Assembly (NCBI GenBank): GCA_050248795.1
Contig: JBFWRS010000035.1
Span: 1-33,380 of the forward strand
Direction of reading: 5' to 3'
From: CAZTDU01 sp050248795
GTDB taxonomy: Bacteria > Pseudomonadota > Gammaproteobacteria > Burkholderiales > SG8-39
Length of the DNA: 33,380 nucleotides
Below are positions 8,066 through 15,429 of the stretch, piece by piece. Below the pieces are notes generated by a model, which worked only from the letters and a program-made list of their open reading frames with translations, made no database searches and had not been told where the DNA came from. How positions within the stretch are numbered: position 1 is the first letter of the stretch; the number at the start of each line of letters is the position of its first letter. Made by a program: the position numbers and the translations under genes.

Positions 8066-8814
8066 GGCTGCCGGCGACGGGCCTGTTCGTACAGGCAGAT
8101 TGCTGCCGCGGCGGCGACGTTCAGGGATTCGGTTTCACCCGGCATCGGGATCGTCACCGCTCCCGTGGCACGGCGAGCGAGGGCCGCGCTCACGCCCTGC
8201 CCTTCGGCGCCGAAGATCCACCCTGCGCGGCCGGCGAGGTCGGCATCTGCCAGCGGCGTGCCACCGCGCGGCGAAGTCCAGTAGACCCTGCCGCCGAAGG
8301 CCTCGATGTCGCTGCCCAGGTCGCCCGAGTCACGGATGCGCAGCAGCGCATGCGCGCCGGCTGCCGCGCGCAACACCTTTGGCGACCACGCATCTGCGCA
8401 TCCCGGGCCCATGACGACGTCCAGTGCACCAAACGCGCAAGCGCTGCGCAGGATCGCGCCGACATTGCCCGCATCCTGGATTGCGTCAAGGAACACGCAC
8501 GCTACAGCCTCGGAGAGCGGCGTGTCGTGCCGGGGGATGGCGACCTCCGCTGCGATGCCCTGCGGCGTGCGCACGTCGGTGATGGCGCGCATGGCGGCGT
8601 CGGACAGCACGATGCAATCCGGCGATGGATCGCCCTCCACCGCCGACTCTGCCAGCAGCACGCACAGGGGTTCTCCCCGGTGGCGCCGCCAGCTCTCGAG
8701 CAGGTGCGGCCCCTCGATGATTGCGCGGCTTTCCTTGCGGCGCGCGCGTGCATCCGTGGCCAGCCTCTGCCAGCGCTTCAGCCTTGGATTGTCCCGCGAG
8801 CGCAGCACCGCCAT
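8062..8814 (-). CDS. TrmH/SpoU-family RNA 2'-O-methyltransferase
   Basis: A SAM-dependent ribose methyltransferase with the trefoil-knot fold; the target nucleotide (tRNA or 23S rRNA) cannot be read from sequence. 250 aa: an N-terminal substrate-binding domain (RDNPRLKRWQRLATDARARRK, then IIEGPHLL) and a SpoU domain with motif 1 DAGNVGAILRSA (Asn117, Arg123), motif 2 IFGAEGQGVS (about 200-209) and motif 3 IPMPGETESLNVAAAAA (222-238). The layout matches RlmB/TsnR-like rather than TrmL-like members. Its ATG shares one base with the senA stop (TGATG), so it is probably co-translated with senA. In many betaproteobacteria I expect this gene next to rnhB; here the sen pair lies between them. Confidence 0.88.
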   Translation of the reverse strand: MAVLRSRDNPRLKRWQRLATDARARRKESRAIIEGPHLLESWRRHRGEPLCVLLAESAVEGDPSPDCIVLSDAAMRAITDVRTPQGIAAEVAIPRHDTPLSEAVACVFLDAIQDAGNVGAILRSACAFGALDVVMGPGCADAWSPKVLRAAAGAHALLRIRDSGDLGSDIEAFGGRVYWTSPRGGTPLADADLAGRAGWIFGAEGQGVSAALARRATGAVTIPMPGETESLNVAAAAAICLYEQARRRQP

Positions 8815-9995
8815 CAGGCGTCCAGTGCGCAGGTGCGAAAGCCGGCGAACACGTCGCTTCGCTCCGGCGTGAAGAAATTCCGGTACATGGGGCTGGCAAT
8901 GCGGCGGGATGTCGCAAACGCCCCGCCGCGCAGCACGCGGTGGGTAGCGAACCAGGGCTCCGAGTACTCCTTGTAGGGATCGCGATGGAAGCCCGGATAC
9001 GGCAGGAACACGCTCGCGGTCCATTCCCAGACGTTGCCCACCATCTGTCTCACCCCGAAGGCACTGTCCCCCGCCGGATACGCATGCACGGATGCCGGAG
9101 CGCTGCCTTCCAGGTTGGCGAGTTGCGCCGACAAGGGCGCGTCTCCCCAAGGCTGGTGGCGCTTGCGCCCGGCAACCGGATCCCATGTGGCGGCGAACTC
9201 CCATTCGGCTTCGGTCGGCAGGCGGCGCCCGGCATGGCGGCAGTAGGCCTCGGCCTGGTGGCAGGAAACGTGGATCACCGGTTCGTCTTCGGCGAGCGGC
9301 AGCCAGCGATCGAAGCGGCGCTGTTCCCACCCGCGCGGCGTTTGCCGCCAGTGCCCGGGCGGTGTGCCGCCCGCTTCGACGAAGCGCAGGTACTCGGCAT
9401 TGGTGACCGGGGTCCTCGCGATGCGGAATGGTCGCACCACTACCGGGTGCGTCCACTTCTCGTTGTCGAACACCCAGCGCCCGTCGTCCTCGCTGCCGAG
9501 CGGGAACACGCCTCCAGGAATGCTGACGTCACCTTGCAGCGGGTCGCCGGCGGGCGCTGCGCGCGCATCCAGGTCCGGTGCAGGATATGCGAGCGTCTGC
9601 CTGGTGTAGTGAAAGGCTTCGGCGTGCATGTCCTCGTGCCGGGCAGCGAGCATGGCGAAGTACGGCGCCACGCCGCCTTTCGCGAGGAGATCAAGCACGC
9701 GCACCAGCACCTCGTCGCGATAGGCCAGCGTGGCGTCGAAGTCCGGCAGCGGCAGATCCCAGCGCCGCGCGTGCGGAACGGTCGCCGAGTTGTACCAGTT
9801 GTCGGCGTCGGGCAGAATCGAGCTACCTTGCGCGCGGCGCAAACACCAGTACTCCTGGAACCACCCGACATGGCCGAGCTCCCAACGCGGCGGATTGACG
9901 ATCGAAAGCCGCGGACCCCATTCGCGTTCGCCGCGCAGGTCGTCGGCGACAAGCTTCAGTCGGGCGCGTGCCTCGACAAGTTCTGCGGCAGGCAT
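8814..9995 (-). CDS. senA: Selenoneine synthase SenA (EgtB-like non-haem iron enzyme)
   Basis: Predicted to join a selenosugar to hercynine with O2 and then yield selenoneine. 393 aa. The N-terminal DinB_2 domain carries a probable three-His iron site: His42 in WELGHVGWFQEYW, and His120 and His124 in RHEDMHAEAFHY. The C-terminal FGE-sulfatase domain (about 155-390) has GGVFPLGSEDD, RLPTEAEWEFA, NVWEWTASVF, VLRGGAF and the end AGFRTC. The WELGHVGWFQEYWCLRR and SILPDADNWYNS blocks are typical of SenA and the partner is a SenB-type glycosyltransferase, which argues against plain EgtB, OvoA or formylglycine-generating enzyme. No Shine-Dalgarno sequence is visible before the ATG. Substrate is inferred from family and context. 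Confidence 0.85.
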   Translation of the reverse strand: MPAAELVEARARLKLVADDLRGEREWGPRLSIVNPPRWELGHVGWFQEYWCLRRAQGSSILPDADNWYNSATVPHARRWDLPLPDFDATLAYRDEVLVRVLDLLAKGGVAPYFAMLAARHEDMHAEAFHYTRQTLAYPAPDLDARAAPAGDPLQGDVSIPGGVFPLGSEDDGRWVFDNEKWTHPVVVRPFRIARTPVTNAEYLRFVEAGGTPPGHWRQTPRGWEQRRFDRWLPLAEDEPVIHVSCHQAEAYCRHAGRRLPTEAEWEFAATWDPVAGRKRHQPWGDAPLSAQLANLEGSAPASVHAYPAGDSAFGVRQMVGNVWEWTASVFLPYPGFHRDPYKEYSEPWFATHRVLRGGAFATSRRIASPMYRNFFTPERSDVFAGFRTCALDA

Positions 9996-10001
9996 GACGC
10001 G

Positions 10002-10029
10002 AGTCTAGCGTGAACATCGCGCTCGTGAC
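10002..10029 (-). promoter_or_regulatory. Possible senA promoter within the start of senB
   Basis: Only 14 bases (9996-10009) separate the senA ATG from the senB GTG. On the minus strand TAGACT (10007-10002) could be a -10, with GTCACG (10029-10024, 3 of 6) at 16 bases spacing inside senB codons. Transcription would then start at about the senA ATG, without a leader. For senB I find TCGACA at 9973-9978 as a -35-like hexamer but no fitting -10. These are weak matches. Confidence 0.25.
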
Positions 10030-10936
10030 GCCGGCTGGAAGCGGCTCGCGCGCGGGCAACCGCCACACCGCGCTGCGCTGGGCGGGCTTCCTGCGCAAGG
10101 CCGGGCATGCGGTTTCGGTGATGCAACAGTGGCGTCCCGACCCGCGCACGGAGCTGTTGCTGGCGCTGCACGCGCGGCGCAGCCACGACTCGATCAAGGC
10201 GTTTGCGCACGCGCACCCCGGCCGCCCGCTGATCCTCGCGCTTACCGGCACGGACATCTACCGCGATCTAGATCATTCGGCCGAGGCACGCGAGTCGCTG
10301 CGCCTCGCCAGCCGCTTCATCGTGCTGCAGCGCGAGGCGCTGAGCCGGCTGTCGAAGTCCAGGCGCCCGCTCGCGCACGTGGTAATCCAGTCGTCGTCGA
10401 CGCTGTTGCGGCATCGTCCGGTGAAGCGCGGCTTCCGCGTGTCGGTGATCGGCCACCTGCGCGAGGAGAAGGACCCCTTGCGCGCACTGCATGCGCTGGA
10501 TCACGTATCCCGTGATCTGGGCATCGAGGTGCTGCAGGTCGGCGCGTCGCTCGACCCCAGGCTCGAACGCGATTCCAGGCCCGGGTATCGACGCGTGGGT
10601 GGCGTGCCGCACGCGCGCGCCCTCGCCTGGCTCGCCTCCAGCCACGCCATGGTGATCAGTTCGCGCATGGAAGGCGGCGCCAATGTGGTCTCGGAGGCGA
10701 TCCGCATCGGCGTGCCGGTGCTGGCATCGCGCATACCAGGAAACGTCGGCCTGCTCGGCCGCGGATACCCGGCCTACTTCCCGGTCGGGAACGAGCGTGC
10801 GCTCGCGCGCCTGATGACGCGTGCAGCCACGGATGCGGACTTCTATCGCCAGCTCAAGCTGCACATCGCAACGCTGCGCCCGCTGGTTGCGCCGGCAAGC
10901 GAGTCGAGGATGCTACTGGCCGCCCTGCGCGGATAG
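10010..10936 (+). CDS. senB: Selenosugar synthase SenB (TIGR04348-type glycosyltransferase)
   Basis: Predicted to form a selenosugar from a UDP-sugar and selenophosphate, the substrate for SenA. 308 aa, GT-B fold, GT4-like. The N-terminal half has VTPAGSGSRAGNRHTALRWAGFLRKAGH and the LTGTDIYRD block (78-86). The C-terminal half has GHLREEKDPLRALHA (148-162), a PHARALAWLASSHAMV segment and the EX7E motif in MEGGANVVSEA (Glu221 and Glu229), followed by GVPVLASRIPGNVGLLG. These blocks are the hallmark of the family found beside senA. It starts with GTG; no upstream ATG gives the conserved N-terminus, and no clear ribosome site is visible. The last 24 bases overlap rnhB on the other strand. Assignment rests on family motifs plus the neighbour. 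Confidence 0.86.
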   Translation: MNIALVTPAGSGSRAGNRHTALRWAGFLRKAGHAVSVMQQWRPDPRTELLLALHARRSHDSIKAFAHAHPGRPLILALTGTDIYRDLDHSAEARESLRLASRFIVLQREALSRLSKSRRPLAHVVIQSSSTLLRHRPVKRGFRVSVIGHLREEKDPLRALHALDHVSRDLGIEVLQVGASLDPRLERDSRPGYRRVGGVPHARALAWLASSHAMVISSRMEGGANVVSEAIRIGVPVLASRIPGNVGLLGRGYPAYFPVGNERALARLMTRAATDADFYRQLKLHIATLRPLVAPASESRMLLAALRG

Positions 10937-11503
10937 CCGGCGCACTGGCCCGAAGGACCGGCGGTGGATCTCGCAGGCGCCGTGGCGCGCGAGCTGCGCC
11001 AGGTGCTCCCGTGTCGGGTACCCCATGTGCCGGTCCAGGCCGTATTGCGGAAACCTGTCGTGCAGGCGGCGCATTTCCGCGTCGCGCGCGGTCTTGGCGA
11101 GGATGGACGCGGCAGAAATCGCCGCCTCGGTGCGATCTCCGCCGACGATCGCCCGCGCGGGACACGCCAGGGAAGGCAGGCGATTGCCGTCCACCAGCGC
11201 GAGTACCGGGGCAGGATCCAGTCCTTCTACCGCACGCTTCATGGCGAGCAGGCTGGCCTGCAGGATGTTGATGCGGTCTATCTCCGCCACCGAGGCCGAA
11301 GCTACCGACCAGGCGATCGCCTGGCGCCTGATCTGCATGGCGAGCGCCTCGCGGCGTGCTGCCGAAAGCAGCTTCGAATCCCTGACGCCATCGACCGGGC
11401 ACAGGGGATCGAGAATCACTGCCGCGGCGTAGACCGGCCCCGCGATCGGCCCCCTGCCCGCCTCGTCGACACCGCACACGGCGCCGCTATGCACGGCCCG
11501 CAT
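10913..11503 (-). CDS. rnhB: Ribonuclease HII
   Basis: Cuts RNA in RNA/DNA hybrids and at single ribonucleotides in DNA. 196 aa. The N-terminal VCGVDEAGRGPIAGPVYAAAV has the first Asp-Glu catalytic pair; RDSKLLSAARRE and LVDGNRLP (third Asp) follow, then GGDRTEAAISAASILAKTARD with the fourth Asp, and GYPTREHL. The usual Lys before that Gly-Asp is Gly here, a small departure. The ATG at 11503 overlaps lpxB by 17 bases; a GTG at 11494 is a possible later start that would keep the catalytic motif. It is the last gene of the long rpsB-rnhB run and converges on senB. Confidence 0.95.
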   Translation of the reverse strand: MRAVHSGAVCGVDEAGRGPIAGPVYAAAVILDPLCPVDGVRDSKLLSAARREALAMQIRRQAIAWSVASASVAEIDRINILQASLLAMKRAVEGLDPAPVLALVDGNRLPSLACPARAIVGGDRTEAAISAASILAKTARDAEMRRLHDRFPQYGLDRHMGYPTREHLAQLARHGACEIHRRSFGPVRRLSAQGGQ

Positions 11504-12650
11504 CCAGCACCCGCATCACCGCAGCCGCCGCCTTGCTCGCGGTGTCCTGGCGCAGCGCGACGTGGATGTCGTGGAACTTGTCGCGCTGGTACGCCTGCCG
11601 CCCGGGGTCACGATGCAGCGCCAGCAACGCGGCGCAGAGACTCTCCGGCGTGGCCTGCTCCTGGACCAGTTCGTCTACCAGCGACTCTCCGGCAAGGATG
11701 TTCGGCAGCCCTATCCAGGGCAGGTACAGCATCCTTTTCATGATCGCCCAGGTCAGCGGCGACTGCCTGTAGGTGATCACCATCGGCGTCTTGTACAGCG
11801 CCGCCTCGAGCGTCGCCGTGCCGCTGCCGACCAGGGCCAGGTCGGCGGCGGCCAGCACTTCGTGCGACCGTCCGGAAAGCAGCGTCAGCGGCAGTCCGCC
11901 GGCGCGGTTGCGGACGACCGCCTGCTCGAACAGGGCCCGCGTCTGCGTGGACGAGGCCGGGAAGACGAAATGCGCCTCCCGTACCTGCGCATGCAGCAGC
12001 ATGGCGGCGCGGACGAATCCGTCCGCCATGTACTGCAGCTCCTGCCGGCGGCTGCCGGGAAGCAACGCAACGACCAGTTTTCCCGCGGGCAGGTCCAGCG
12101 CTGCGCGCGCGCCACCCCGGTCCACCTGCAGCGGCACGGTGTCTGCCACCGGATGCCCCACATAGGTTGCCGGAATCCCAGCCGCCTCGTAGATCGGCGG
12201 CTCGAAGGGAAACATCACCAGCATGTGCGTGACGCACTTCGCGATGCGGCGCAGACGCCAGCGCCGCCACGCCCAGACAGACGGTCCGACGAAGTGGATG
12301 GCGGGTATGCCCTTGTCGCGGAACTGGCGCTCGAGCTCCAGGTTGAAGTCCGGCGCATCGATACCGATGAAGACCGCCGGGCGCGCCGACAGCAAACTGG
12401 ACGCGAGCTCGCGACGTATTGCCATGATGCCGCGATAGTGCCTGAGCACCTCGGCATAGCCGCGCACCGCAAGCTTCTCCATCGGATACAGCGACTGCAC
12501 GCCGTGCGCGATCATGCGCGGACCGCCGATGCCGGTGAACGAAAAGCGCGGCTCGCGCGCCAGCAGCGCGCCCACGAGGTGGCTGCCCAGCAGGTCCCCG
12601 GACGCCTCGCCTGCCACGATGCCGGCCCGCAGGGGTTCGTCCCCCGCCAT
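11487..12650 (-). CDS. lpxB: Lipid-A-disaccharide synthase
   Basis: Condenses UDP-2,3-diacylglucosamine with 2,3-diacylglucosamine 1-phosphate (lipid X) to the lipid A disaccharide, at the inner face of the inner membrane. 387 aa, GT19 family. Seen: N-terminal AGIVAGEASGDLLGSHLV, FTGIGGPRM, the IDAPDFNLELER block, GPSVWAWRRWR, VGHPVADT, ALLPGSRRQE, and the GSGTATLEAAL and PNILAGESLVDELVQ segments. The frame is open further upstream but that part lies within lpxA; the ATG at 12650 starts one base after the lpxA stop (TGA A ATG). UDP-diacylglucosamine hydrolase (LpxH/LpxI) is not in the window. Confidence 0.97.
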   Translation of the reverse strand: MAGDEPLRAGIVAGEASGDLLGSHLVGALLAREPRFSFTGIGGPRMIAHGVQSLYPMEKLAVRGYAEVLRHYRGIMAIRRELASSLLSARPAVFIGIDAPDFNLELERQFRDKGIPAIHFVGPSVWAWRRWRLRRIAKCVTHMLVMFPFEPPIYEAAGIPATYVGHPVADTVPLQVDRGGARAALDLPAGKLVVALLPGSRRQELQYMADGFVRAAMLLHAQVREAHFVFPASSTQTRALFEQAVVRNRAGGLPLTLLSGRSHEVLAAADLALVGSGTATLEAALYKTPMVITYRQSPLTWAIMKRMLYLPWIGLPNILAGESLVDELVQEQATPESLCAALLALHRDPGRQAYQRDKFHDIHVALRQDTASKAAAAVMRVLDAGRA

Positions 12651-12651
12651 T

Positions 12652-13422
12652 TCAGCGCAGGATCCCGCGACTGGAGCGGCCGATGAACTCCAGGATCGTG
12701 CGCACCTCGGGGCAATCGCGCGACTGCGCCTCGAGCTCGCGCAGCGCATCCTCCAGCCCCAACCCAGAGCGGTACAGGGTGCGATACGCGCGTTTCAGCT
12801 CGCTGATCGCCTGTGCGGTAAACCCGCGCCGCTTCAGGCCCTCGCTGTTGATGCCGTAGGGCCGGGCGGTGTTCCCCGCCGCGGTCACGTAGGGTGGCAG
12901 GTCCTGCGGCAGGTATGTACCCATGCCGGTGAAGCTGTGCGCGCCGATATGCACGAACTGGTGCACCAGCGTCGTTGCACCCAGGATTGCCCAGTCGCCC
13001 ACGTGCACGTGGCCGGCGAGCTGGCAGGCATTGGCGAAGATGGTGTGGCTGCCGATCTGGCAGTCATGGGCGAAATGCACGTAGGCCATGATCCAGTTGT
13101 CGTCACCGATCCGGGTGATGCCTGCGTCCTGGGCCGTGCCCCGGTTGATGGTGACGTACTCGCGGATCGTATTGCCGTCGCCGATCTCCACCGCCGTCGG
13201 CTCGCCGCCGTACTTCTTGTCCTGCGGCGGACCGCCGACCGCGGCGAACTGGAAGATGCGGTTATTGCGGCCGATGCGCGTGCGCCCCTCGATCACCGCG
13301 TGCGGCCCGATCGAGGTACCCTCGCCGATCTCGACACCGGCCTCGATGATCGCGTACGGCCCCACCGAAACGCCTCCCGCCAGGACCGCCTGCGGCGAGA
13401 TGATCGCCGTGGGATGGATCAT
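12652..13422 (-). CDS. lpxA: UDP-N-acetylglucosamine acyltransferase
   Basis: First step of lipid A synthesis: moves a 3-hydroxyacyl chain from acyl carrier protein to the 3-OH of UDP-GlcNAc. 256 aa. The N-terminal two thirds is a left-handed beta helix of hexapeptide repeats (IHPTAIISPQAVLAGG, IGPHAVIEG and onward). The catalytic His is His119 in AYVHFAHDCQIG. The C-terminal helices (LKRRGFTAQAISELKRAYRTLY) are typical. The start MIHPTAII overlaps the fabZ stop by four bases (ATGA). Acyl chain length preference cannot be read with confidence. Confidence 0.97.
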   Translation of the reverse strand: MIHPTAIISPQAVLAGGVSVGPYAIIEAGVEIGEGTSIGPHAVIEGRTRIGRNNRIFQFAAVGGPPQDKKYGGEPTAVEIGDGNTIREYVTINRGTAQDAGITRIGDDNWIMAYVHFAHDCQIGSHTIFANACQLAGHVHVGDWAILGATTLVHQFVHIGAHSFTGMGTYLPQDLPPYVTAAGNTARPYGINSEGLKRRGFTAQAISELKRAYRTLYRSGLGLEDALRELEAQSRDCPEVRTILEFIGRSSRGILR

Positions 13423-13877
13423 GCGGCGTTTTCCCCCGTGCTGCCCACGGAGCACAGGATGCTGGCCTGGGTGACGACGGCGCCGTCCACACGCGCCACG
13501 CAGCTGAACTTCCAGACACCGCGCTTGCTGGCATCGATCGACACCTCGATCTCGAGCCGGTCTCCCGGCAGTACCGGCTTCTTGAAGCGCGCATTGTCGA
13601 TGCCCGCGTAGTAATAGACCGACTTCTCATCCGGCTTCGTGCCCAGGGTGCGGAACACGAGGATCCCGGCGGCCTGCGCCATCGCTTCCAGGATCAGCAC
13701 GCCGGGCATGATCGGCCGCCCCGGGAAATGCCCGGGGAAGTACGGTTCGTTCGCCGATACGTTCTTGATCGCGACGATCCGCTTGCCTGGCTCCAGCGTT
13801 TCGACCCTGTCGATCATCAGGAACGGAAAGCGCTGCGGCAGGTGCGCCAGCACATCGTTTATGTCCATCTCAGCCAT
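13419..13877 (-). CDS. fabZ: 3-hydroxyacyl-[acyl-carrier-protein] dehydratase
   Basis: Dehydrates 3-hydroxyacyl-ACP in fatty acid elongation, competing with LpxA and LpxD for the same 3-hydroxyacyl-ACP pool, which fits its place between them. 152 aa, hot-dog fold. Catalytic His50 in YFPGHFPGRPIMPGV and Glu64 in ILEAMAQ; YYYAGIDNARFKKPVLPGD follows. I chose the ATG at 13877 (MAEMDIND) because GGAGG stands 8 bases upstream; an internal ATG at 13868 lacks such a site. It overlaps the lpxD end by 8 bases. Confidence 0.97.
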   Translation of the reverse strand: MAEMDINDVLAHLPQRFPFLMIDRVETLEPGKRIVAIKNVSANEPYFPGHFPGRPIMPGVLILEAMAQAAGILVFRTLGTKPDEKSVYYYAGIDNARFKKPVLPGDRLEIEVSIDASKRGVWKFSCVARVDGAVVTQASILCSVGSTGENAA

Positions 13878-14904
13878 CGCTGCGTCCTCCAAGTTTCTTC
13901 TCCAGCGCCCTGATGCGCGCCGCCAGTTCATCCAGGTGGCGCACGTGCGCCGTATTGCGCGCCCACGAGGCGTTGTCGTCGAACGGGAACATGCCCGTAT
14001 AGGTGCCCGCCTTGCGGATCGACCTGGAAATGACGGTTCCCGCCGATACGTGCACATGGTCGGCGATGCTGAGATGGCCGAGGATCACCGCCGCGGCGCC
14101 GATGGTGCAGTGCGCGCCGATCCGCGCGCTGCCGGCGACGGCGACGCAGCCGGCCATCGCGGTATGCGCGCCGACGTGGCAGTTGTGCCCGATCTGGATC
14201 TGGTTGTCGAGCTTCACGCCGTCGCCGATGACGGTATCGTCGATCGCGCCGCGATCGATGGTCGTGTTGGCACCGATCTCCACGTCATCGCCGACGCGCA
14301 CGCCGCCGATCTGCGGGATCTTCAGCCAGCGGCCCGCTTCCTGTGCGATGCCGAAGCCATCTGCCCCGATGACGACGCCGGAATGCAGGATGCAGCGCGC
14401 ACCCAGCGTGCAGCCGTGATAGACGACCACCGAAGGGAACAGCCTGCAATCGTCGCCGACGCGGACGTCGCGTCCGATATGGCTGCCCGCGCCTACCGAT
14501 GTGCGCGCGCCGACCCGTGCCCCTGCCTCTACGACCGCGCCGGGTCCGATCCATGCCGACGGATCGATCTGCGCTCGTGCGTCGACGATTGCCGAGGGCT
14601 CGATTCCCGGGGTAGTTGCCTCGGGCGGATTGAACAGGAGCGACACGCGCGCGAATGTCGCGTACGGATTGTCCGCGACGAGTCGCGGCAACTCGGTCAG
14701 CGTCTCCGCGCCCGCGCCGACGATGACGGCACCGGCGCGTGTCGCGACGAGCCTGGCACGGTAGCGGGGGTTGGAAAGGAACGCGATCTGGTCGGGCTGC
14801 GCGTGCTCGAGCGAGCCGACCTGGGAGATGAGCACATCCGGGTTCCCGGCGACCCGCCCGCCGAGGCGCGTAGCGATGTCGGCGAGGGTGTACGGCCCGG
14901 GCAT
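13870..14904 (-). CDS. lpxD: UDP-3-O-(3-hydroxyacyl)glucosamine N-acyltransferase
   Basis: Third step of lipid A synthesis: adds the N-linked 3-hydroxyacyl chain. 344 aa. An N-terminal uridine-binding domain (LADIATRLGGRVAGN to FLSNPRYR) is followed by a long hexapeptide-repeat beta helix (about 100-300) and a C-terminal helix (LDELAARIRALEKKLGG). The catalytic His is His240 in QIQIGHNCHVG; ADGFGIAQEAGRWLKIPQIG is a conserved block. It starts one base after the skp stop. LpxC, the second step, is not in the window. Confidence 0.97.
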   Translation of the reverse strand: MPGPYTLADIATRLGGRVAGNPDVLISQVGSLEHAQPDQIAFLSNPRYRARLVATRAGAVIVGAGAETLTELPRLVADNPYATFARVSLLFNPPEATTPGIEPSAIVDARAQIDPSAWIGPGAVVEAGARVGARTSVGAGSHIGRDVRVGDDCRLFPSVVVYHGCTLGARCILHSGVVIGADGFGIAQEAGRWLKIPQIGGVRVGDDVEIGANTTIDRGAIDDTVIGDGVKLDNQIQIGHNCHVGAHTAMAGCVAVAGSARIGAHCTIGAAAVILGHLSIADHVHVSAGTVISRSIRKAGTYTGMFPFDDNASWARNTAHVRHLDELAARIRALEKKLGGRSDG

Positions 14905-14905
14905 G

Positions 14906-15418
14906 TCAGCGCGCTGGCGGCTTGCCGTCGAGCGCCTTCATCACCCGGTCGGTGATGTCGACCTTGGGGTTGAGAATCAGCGCGTCTGTTGCCTGCAGGA
15001 TGACGTCGTACTTCTCCTGCTCAGCGATCTGCCTGATGATCCGGTTCGCCTGGTCGACGAGCTGCGCGGTTTCCTCGTTGCGGCGCTGGTTGACTTCGTC
15101 GCGGAAATCGCGATCGCGGCGCTGCAGCTCCCGGTTCAGGTCGTTGAATTCGCGTTCCTTCGAACGGCGCTGCGCCTCCGCCATGGTCATGCCGTTTTTC
15201 TCGAGGTCGTCCTGCAGCCGCTTCAGCTGGTCGGCCAGCTTCTGCAGCTCCTGCTGCTTGCGCGAAAACTCGGTCTCGAGCTTCTTGCCGGCGCGCTGCG
15301 CCGGGCCCGACTCGCGCAGGATGCGCTCGGTATTGACGAAGCCGATCTTTACGTCCTGAGCCAGCGTCGGCGCGGGCAGCGCCAGTGCGATCGAGACGAG
15401 GAGCAGGAAACGGAGCAT
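14906..15418 (-). CDS. skp: Periplasmic chaperone Skp/OmpH family
   Basis: Holds unfolded outer-membrane proteins in the periplasm for delivery to the BAM complex. 170 aa. Residues 1-20 are a signal peptide (MLRFLLLVSIALALPAPTLA, cut before Gln21). The mature part begins DVKIGFVNTERIL, the standard OmpH start, then has a long charged helical hairpin rich in Gln, Arg, Glu and Lys (about 45-130), and ends with YDVILQATDALILNPKVDITDRVMKALDG. It lies between bamA and lpxD, 11 bases after the bamA stop, in the usual order. Confidence 0.94.
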   Translation of the reverse strand: MLRFLLLVSIALALPAPTLAQDVKIGFVNTERILRESGPAQRAGKKLETEFSRKQQELQKLADQLKRLQDDLEKNGMTMAEAQRRSKEREFNDLNRELQRRDRDFRDEVNQRRNEETAQLVDQANRIIRQIAEQEKYDVILQATDALILNPKVDITDRVMKALDGKPPAR

Positions 15419-15429
15419 CGTGATGGGCT

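Noticed and set aside
8814..9995. Calling this gene ergothioneine synthase egtB, ovoA or a formylglycine-generating enzyme
   Set aside because: The domain plan fits EgtB-like proteins in general, but the WELGHVGWFQEYW and SILPDADNWYNS blocks and the adjacent TIGR04348-type glycosyltransferase fit SenA better.
10010..10936. Calling this gene a lipopolysaccharide glycosyltransferase
   Set aside because: It lies near lipid A genes, but faces the other way and carries the specific SenB-type motifs beside senA.
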